From Cylindrodendrum hubeiense (lineage: Eukaryota; Ascomycota; Sordariomycetes; Hypocreales; Nectriaceae): DNA of 64,000 bases. Position numbers and translations under genes: made by a program. Position 1 is the stretch's first letter; every line of letters begins with the position of its first letter. The DNA is taken from positions 182,688 through 246,687 of the forward strand of contig JAANBB010000023.1 in assembly GCA_014621425.1 (NCBI GenBank), read 5' to 3'. The notes below the pieces were generated by a model. The model had not been told where the DNA came from. It saw only the letters and a program-made list of their open reading frames with translations, and did not search any database. Positions 57,302-64,000 of this stretch are shown here, in pieces.

Positions 57302-58615
57302 GCGTCCACATTCGTGCTGTACAATATTAGACTTGCGATGGTTATTAGAGACGCATTTGTCAGGGATTGTTCATATGCGCGACGAGTTAAATCGGATTAA
57401 AGTAGCGCTAGCTCGTGAATATACAAGGGATTGGAATCCCCAGCATCTCAGGACGCGATGGCCGTTAATTAACACCATTAATTACTGTAACGCCACTCCG
57501 CACAACCACACAATTAACGGTGCAGGGTTGCGAGCCCTGTCACCTTGTTCTTCCGTTTTTGGCCCCGAGATGCGAGTACATGGTAGGCTGCTTCGTAAAT
57601 TGCAGCTTTGTTAGGCCCCGCCATGGCGGTCTGGAGCCGCCCCGATTTGCCGCCCTTGACAAAAACGTCCTACCCCGGCAAGTTCTGGCCAAGTCACGTC
57701 GGCAGTCAGCGGGGATGTAGGGGAGTGTCGACGCGATGCCTCAGCTGCCCCACTGGAACTGCCACTAGCATGTCGTCCCCGGCACGGGAATGGCCACGCC
57801 AGCTCTAGCTCGGCTGATCCGGTGATTAGCTGACCGCTTCGAGGAGAGGCGAGTACCTCCGGCAGTCCTCCCCCGCGTTCCCCAGACGTCCGCGAGCCGG
57901 GTGCACTAGGGGCGACTACTGTGGTAGATTAGGAGACTTGCTGCCCTCTGGGAAGCTGCCTTTTATCGCCGAGGCTCTACCGCTCACACGTCAAGATTTA
58001 CGCCTCCCATTAAGGAAGGGGTTGGGATTAGATCCGGGCTGCCGCCTTGTTCATAAGTCGCTCGCCATTCTGACTCGTAGAGTTGAAGTTGGCGTCCCAG
58101 TTCTGCCCTGACAAACTTCCTTTCAGGAGTACAACAACGGCGCGAAAATGAAGTTGTTGGTGATTCTTCAAGTTGGCTTCACAAGCCATCCCTTCTTCTT
58201 TCACCTTGAATAGCCACCATGCCTTGAGTGTTGAGATCAATCGGCGTAAAAAGGGGAGGTTCCCTTGGTGTTGCTTCGGTTGTTTTGGTAGCCGGTCCAG
58301 CCTCTGGGAGATCTCTGAACGAGCCCCTGGTTGACATGTTGCAAAGCACCATGTGGGTGCCTCAGGCAGAAAGATCCATTTGGGCTCCCCGTTTTGATCA
58401 ACAATCCTCGTTTGACCCGATGGGAAGGGAACACGTGATGAGCAAATCACGAAGAGATAAGGTGATTAGACATGATAAGATAACGTGGAGGGGTAGCTGG
58501 AGATAAGATAACGTGGAGGGGCAATTGGAGGGATGGCTTCAAAAATTTTCTCTCTAGCAACCAACACACACTCATCAATTAAGCTGCCATCCTTACGCTA
58601 CAGATATCAGACAAG
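57302..58615. other. intergenic with GC-rich block
   Basis: About 1.3 kb. 57600-58000 is markedly GC-rich compared with its surroundings and holds no recognisable gene. The final 110 bases are the presumed leader of the GMP synthase gene. Confidence 0.5.
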
Positions 58616-61600
58616 ATGGCTACCGAAATCGATGCCGAGGCGCCTCACAACAACTTCGACGTGCGTAAATTTCCTCTCCCGGGTCACTTCGCTCTACCCC
58701 GCCACCGCCAACCCCCCCCGCATCCCAGGTTCCAGGGCTTCACACTGACATGTATCGTCACAGACCATCTTGGTGTTGGATTTTGGCAGCCAGACTAGCC
58801 ATCTGATTCTCCGACGCCTGCGAGCCCTCAGTATTTATGCTGAGATGCTCCCCTGCACCACCAAGCTCGCCGATCTCACCTGGAAGCCTATGGGTGTTAT
58901 CCTGTCTGGAGGTAAGAATCCTTTCAGCCCGCCCCCGTCTTTCTTTCTAACAAACTCAATAGGTCCCTCCTCCGTTTACGATAAAGGCTCGCCCCGTAAG
59001 GCCTCCCCCCTCTGCATATGAGATATAAGTAAGCTGATGTAAAACAAGATGTTGACTCCGCTATCTTTGAGCTTGGTGTTCCGATCCTGTAAGTCACCTC
59101 CCATTTGAGAAACGCGCTTTCACTCACACGAATTTATAGTGGTATCTGGTATGGCTCCATTTGAGCCCCATCATGGTGTAGTACTAATTACGTGACTCTA
59201 GCTATGGTTGCCAGGCAAGTTACTCATTTCATCTCACTCTATCGCTGTTACTGACCTCCCATAGGAAATTGCTTGGCAGACCGACTCTGCGAACGTTGCT
59301 CGCGGAACCGCTCGAGGTTTGTACTCGATCATCAAACCTGAGAGTCCACGTTTTCTAACCACTCGGCTCAACAGAGTATGGCCACGCCGACGTCACCATC
59401 CACAAGGTCGACAGCCATGTCGACCGTCTCTTCGCTGGCCTGGGCGAGACCATGCATGGTGAATTTCCTACCTCCCAATATGAAACTTCCGTGCCTTTTA
59501 CGGCTTCTAACCCTGGACAGCCTATATGAGCCACTTCGACAAGCTCGTCCGCCTGCCTGAGGGATTTGTAGTCATCGCCAAGACTGCCAACTCCGAGTTT
59601 GCTGGAATTGCTCACCAGACAAAGCCTATCTTTGGTACGTTTTCCCACATCGCCCACCTTAGATTCTTAACTAAGTCGACACGTCAATAGGCGTACAGTT
59701 CCACCCTGAGCTCGAACACGTATGTTACCAGCTCCATTCTACCTTTCCTGCACCTTGCCACTTAACTCACACAATGCAACTCAGACTCCACGTGGAAGTG
59801 AGCTTCTGCGCAACTTTAGCATCGATATTTGCGGAGCGCAACCCAATTGGGTCATGAGCGACTTCATCGAGCAGGAGATCGCTCGGATTAGGAAACTTGT
59901 TGGCCCCAAGGCCCAGGTCATTGGAGCTGTCTCTGGTGGCGTTGACAGCACAGTGGCCGCCAAGCTCATGAAGGAGGCAATTGGTAACGACAATAGCTGC
60001 ATCATGCATACGTGATGAGGCTAACACGAATCCAGGTGACCGCTTCCACGCTGTCCTCATCGACAACGGTATGACCAATCCTCGAGCGTGAGCCTGACCA
60101 ACGCTAACTTGTAGCAGGATTGATGCGTCTCAACGAGTGTGCCCAGGTCAAGGAAACTCTTGAGAAGCATCTCGGAATCAACCTTACGGTGGTTAATAGC
60201 GCCGAGCTTTTCCTCGGTCGCCTCAAGGGCGTCAGGGAGCCTGAGAAGAAGCGCAAGATCATTGGAGAGACCTTTGTATGTCCTCAATCACTCCATCTCC
60301 CTTCCGGTTCATGCCTTCGGCAGTGCTAACTGGTCTATAGATTGACTTATTCGAGCAAGAGGCCGTCAGAATCGAGAAGGAAGCCGAGAACACCCCTAAC
60401 GCCGGAAAGGTTTCTTGGTTCCTTCAGGGCACAGTATGTATCCCTGCGTCATTGCCATTCATCTATAGATGCCTGGGCTAACTCACCTGCTTACTCTGAT
60501 GTAGTTGTACCCCGATGTGTACGTATAGTGAGCGGTTTGTGCACCAGCGGAAGACTAACCGTCTACAGCATCGAGTCACTGAGCTTCAAGGGTCCTTCTG
60601 CCACTATTAAAAGTTAGTAGCTATTTTGGATATTGACATCTGCAATTACTGACTCTGACCGTAGCCCATCACAACGTCGGTGGTCTTCCCAAGGCAAGTC
60701 TCCCCTCCCACCCCAGTGTCCAAGTTTGAACTAACCGAGACATAGCGCATGATGGACGGCGTGAGTTACACACTCCATACTCCCTTTTATTTCGTGTCTT
60801 TACTGACTCTGACGACAACAGCAAGGCCTACGCGTAAGTTAACACCATGCCCCATTTCGACTCCCTCAAGCTCCCCCAACCGCAACGCGAAACCCCCTAT
60901 CATTCTTGACCACCCTCATTCGCCCGAGCACACAAAGAGACCCATATATGTGTTTTTTTCCGCTCTTTCGCGTAGGGGGGTCTTTTCGGGGTAGAAAAAT
61001 CCAGAGAACAAGATTAACCATGTTTTAGCTATTGGAACCTTTGCGTGAGCTCTTCAAGGACGAAGTTCGGGCACTTGGTAGGCGCCTGCAGATTCATGAG
61101 GACCTCGTGAACCGACATCCTTTCCCTGGGTAAGTTTTCATATCGTTGAAATTTTTGGTGGATTTTAGGGGGTGGCAACAGGTCAACTTGGACACTTTGA
61201 GAATTTGCGGGGCTAATTTTATGGACTATACAGACCTGGTATTGGAGTTCGCGTTCTTGGAGATATTACCCCTGAAAGAGTTGAAATCGCGAGAAAGGCC
61301 GACCACATCTTCATCTCCATGATCAAGGAGGCCGGAATCTACAACGAGGCAAGTTTCCTAGCATCAGTAGCTCGAGCAACAGCTAACACGGCAAACAGAT
61401 GTCTCAAGCCTATGCTGGTTTGGATACCAATAAGGGTATGTGTGCCAGAAATGCGCCGGTTGAGATACCTGCCCCGACTTTGCCAACTAACATTTTTCAC
61501 AGCCGTTGGCGTCATGGGAGACACCCGTGTCTATGGATACATCGTCATGTAAGTTATTGCCCAATCCTCTGATTTGGGGGCGTGAATTCTGACTTGATCC

Positions 61601-61821
61601 ATAGCCTCCGTGCTGTCACAACCAGCGACTTTATGAGCGCTGAGCCCTATGAGTTCTCCTTCGACTTGCTCAAGGCCATGGCTCGCAGGATCGTCAACGA
61701 GGTGGACGGAGTCTCCCGAGTCACATATGACCTGTAAGTCCCTTTTCCTGTCCCCATCTTGAAGTGCTGGCTGACGCTTTGTAGCTCTTCGAAACCCCCA
61801 GGCACCATCGAATTGGAGTAG
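58616..61821 (+). CDS. GUA1: GMP synthase (glutamine-hydrolysing), 25 exons
   Basis: Converts XMP, ATP and glutamine to GMP, the last step of guanine nucleotide synthesis, in the cytosol. I join 25 exons: 58616-58660, 58764-58911, 58963-58995, 59049-59088, 59140-59148, 59202-59214, 59265-59316, 59375-59458, 59521-59634, 59691-59719, 59785-59983, 60036-60068, 60118-60275, 60341-60433, 60505-60518, 60569-60612, 60665-60693, 60746-60760, 60822-60833, 61029-61129, 61234-61348, 61399-61435, 61503-61548, 61605-61733 and 61785-61821. The product is 542 residues. The glutaminase domain has GILSGGP-like VILSGGPSSVY, GICYG (Cys92) and FHPE. The ATP-pyrophosphatase has SGGVDST (239-245), and the C-terminal domain ends [10 protein letters not shown]. 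Introns at 59215, 60694 and 61349 begin GC. Every catalytic motif is intact, so it is probably functional. Its intron density is unlike any neighbour. Confidence 0.92.
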
Positions 61822-62372
61822 AGATGCTGGATTGAATGGGGTTTAGGGAGTCATTAAATTAGGTCGAGGGCAGGAATTTCCATACAGGCAATCATCTCAA
61901 AGTGCCATATTTATAGACAGACAGACCAGGGAAAAGTGAATTGAGTTTTAGAAGTAATAGACAACAACTTGCCAAGGGCTGTGATGATTTGCTTGAAATG
62001 GAATGAATTTTCCGCCGGGAATTGTTTATCCGGGCACGGAGTTGGTGACTGACTTTGGGCATTTTGTGATGTGCCCAAATCAGACAATCAAGTTTTGACA
62101 GGCGAAAACATGGCTGTTTCGGTTTAATTTGTCGGGACAGGAGTACGAATCAGCAGATATCGAGGTCAAAATAGTGTTTTAGTATAGTTTAATACCCCAT
62201 ATGTTTCTTCAATGAGTATAAGTCTATTTTGTACCTTGAACCAAATATTGGTAAACCAAACGCCTTATGGATGCTTCTAATGCCGCTCATTTAAATGATT
62301 GCCCGCCCATTCTAGGAACCCACCCTACTGATTGCTTGGGTTATTACTTAGTCATGACTTTCATATCAGGCT
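61822..62372. other. intergenic
   Basis: Spacer between the convergent 3' ends of the GMP synthase and the MFS transporter. AT-rich, nothing recognised. Confidence 0.6.
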
Positions 62373-64000
62373 CTATTTTGGAGCCGCTTTAGCTTTAGCA
62401 GCTGCCATTCTGGCTGTTCGCTGCGCTCTCCATACCGGACCTCTGATTCGGAGTACTATAAAACGGTTAGAACATGAATGGATGTTCAATGACAATCAGA
62501 CTCACAAGTGACGGCGCCTCCAACCAAGACCAAGTCCACAATCCCCAATCCGGTAAAGCACCAACCGGCTCCCATCTTGTTCACCAGCGTGGGAATCAAC
62601 AACGCGGAGATGGCGGCAGCGGGGTTGCGGAGCAGGTTGCCAAGGGCAAAGGCTCCGGCGGCCTGCTGCTGCACGCACTCGGTCAAGAAGGCGGTTGTGG
62701 CAACAAACACCCAGTTCATGCCGAAGCCAGCTGCGATCATGTTAGCCCTGTCCGGATTTTATATCAGCAAATGAGGTAACTTACTAATGAACGTGGCGAC
62801 AATGACTGTTGACGGATGGTAGGACTTCTCCACAAACCATCCAAACATGACAGTGCCAACAAAGCAAATGACGACTCCGTAAATCTGGTCGGCCAGACGA
62901 TTCTCCGGGTCAACCTTGCCATCGACAGAGTGCCACAGGGCCTGCTCTCGTCTATAGTCTGAAAACCAGCCACCAAGCAAGCTACCAACGATCATGGCAA
63001 CACCCACAGCTAGGAAACCAGCACCGGTGGAGGCCGAGTCCCAGTCATATCGTATGGTAAGCTCAGTGGGCAGTTGAACAGCCATGCCAAAGTAAGTTGA
63101 GTACAGCATGGCAGTGTTGAAGCTGACAATTCCAATGGGGGGGTAGGTGAACATCTTCCAGTAGCCCTTGAAGGATGGCTTTGGTGGCGCAGGGCCTCTC
63201 GAGGCCTCGGAGGCTACGGGAGAGGTGAACTTGGGGGGGAACTGGAAGTAGCTCGTGTTTTTGTAAATGCTGCCATCGCCTACTCTTGCTCGGAGAGTTT
63301 CCGGGAGGCAGAAGATGATGAGAAGCCAAAGGATAAAGCCACCGATTGCGAGGAATCCGAAAATCCATCGCCATGATACCGCACCGATGGCACCTCCGAA
63401 GACGGGGCCGAGGACGGGACCAAGTTGAGGGCCCATGAGGAAGATGGACATGGCGAACGCCCGCTTACTTGGCTCAGTTACCTGGGATCTTGTTAGAATG
63501 ATTTCGAGTTTATCTTTGGAGAGAAGCCTACATCTGCGACAGTTCCGGCACCCATGGAGACCACGGCGGCGGATCCAAAGGCTTGCACAATACGCAAGAA
63601 GATGAGAGCACCATAGTTTGAAGGTGTAGCAGCCGACAGGACATTGGCGACAATGTAAATAGCAAGAGAGATGATATACAAGGGGCGTCGGCCCTTGACG
63701 TCGGCGAAACTCGCCCAGAACATAGGCTAGGTTCATGTTAGCGTCGCAGCATACTAGGGTATTGGGTCAAGACTCACTGCCACAGCAAAGGTAAGCATAA
63801 AGACGGACACGGTGACGTTGATCATGGTGGCGGTGGCGTTGAACTCCTTCTCGAGAATGGGCAGCGCGGGCAGGTAAATGTTTCCGGCCAGAGGACCGAA
63901 GCAGCCGGCGATGGTGACGACGGTGAGGATGAAGCGTCTCCGCCATGGCGAAAAGGCCGTGAAGGGCTTGGCCGGCTTCTTCTCGACGTCGGCTGGGGGG
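62373..64000 (-). CDS. MFS drug:H+ antiporter (DHA1-type), 5' end outside window
   Basis: Five visible exons (beyond 64000-63778, 63726-63532, 63481-62785, 62730-62506, 62455-62373) encode most of a 12-helix major facilitator. The visible N terminus (KPAKPFTAFSPWRRRFILTV) precedes TM1. MFS motif A reads FWASFADVKGRRPLY, and the motif-C-like region is MGPQLGPVLGPVFGGAIG. The central cytoplasmic loop is polar and the C terminus basic (RIRGPVWRAQRTARMAAAKA). The layout fits QDR/FLR-type multidrug or polyamine exporters of the plasma membrane. The fourth intron uses the AG after GATCGCAG, which keeps FITGFGMNW in frame. The start codon lies outside the window. It could have been acquired or co-selected with the adjacent GMP synthase, but nothing in the sequence proves this. 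Confidence 0.88.

Noticed and set aside
59140..59165. Apparent Cys-to-Trp change and premature stop in GMP synthase (pseudogene reading)
   Set aside because: Splicing a 9-nt exon to a 13-nt exon restores GICYG and the downstream frame, and all later exons stay in frame, so the gene is more likely intact.
1..64000. CRISPR arrays, operons, bacterial riboswitches, insertion sequences
   Set aside because: The genome is fungal; no regularly spaced repeats, intact transposase or reverse transcriptase frames were seen.

Overview
The window is nuclear DNA of a filamentous ascomycete. Genes lie on both strands without operons. Introns are mostly 45-75 nt with GT..AG ends and CTAAC/CTGAC-type branch points. 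The gene families (Zn2Cys6 regulator, CFEM/PTH11-like receptor, RTA1 protein, deuterolysin, GH51 arabinofuranosidase, CorA-like protein) are typical of Pezizomycotina. An Aspergillus/Penicillium-like fungus is the best guess, but the genus cannot be fixed from the sequence alone. All gene models below were spliced by eye from splice signals, frame continuity and family motifs.

Layout. 0.6-7.4 kb: four oxidative/hydrolytic enzymes (dienelactone hydrolase, pisatin-demethylase-like P450, old-yellow-enzyme reductase, NmrA-like oxidoreductase), possibly a small degradative or biosynthetic group. 8.6-17.6 kb: plant cell-wall use (pectin methylesterase, GH51 alpha-L-arabinofuranosidase), then a sugar-isomerase-like TIM-barrel enzyme convergent with a Zn2Cys6 regulator. 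18.3-27.1 kb: surface and membrane proteins (CFEM-7TM receptor, RTA1-like protein, Cys-rich single-pass protein) and a coiled-coil nuclear-type protein. 28.7-35.8 kb: a second NmrA-like protein, an astacin-type metalloprotease with H-type lectin repeats, and a divergent pair of small secreted proteins. 36-37.5 kb: decayed coding sequence, including a GH5 remnant. 38.3-42.2 kb: a secreted protein of unknown function and a CorA-like membrane protein whose acidic tail repeat is cut by a stop. 44-48.7 kb: a DUF7053-like protein, an intron-containing tRNA-Ala(AGC), a third NmrA/isoflavone-reductase-like enzyme and a SUR7/PalI-like four-pass protein. 50.3-57.3 kb: an AAA+ ATPase, a Cys-rich Ser/Thr-rich membrane protein with two possible C termini, and a deuterolysin (M35) protease. 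58.6-64 kb: GMP synthase and the 3' part of an MFS drug:H+ antiporter that runs off the window.

The most striking object is the GMP synthase gene. I resolve 25 exons, including exons of 9, 12, 13, 14 and 15 nt, and three GC-AG introns. They join into a complete 542-residue enzyme with all catalytic motifs intact. Every other gene here has 0-7 introns, so this one looks foreign to its surroundings. An origin in an intron-rich lineage such as Basidiomycota is a testable inference.

Most genes act alone. The plausible functional groups are the 0.6-7.4 kb oxidoreductases, the pectin/arabinan pair with its neighbours, and possibly GMP synthase with the adjacent efflux pump.
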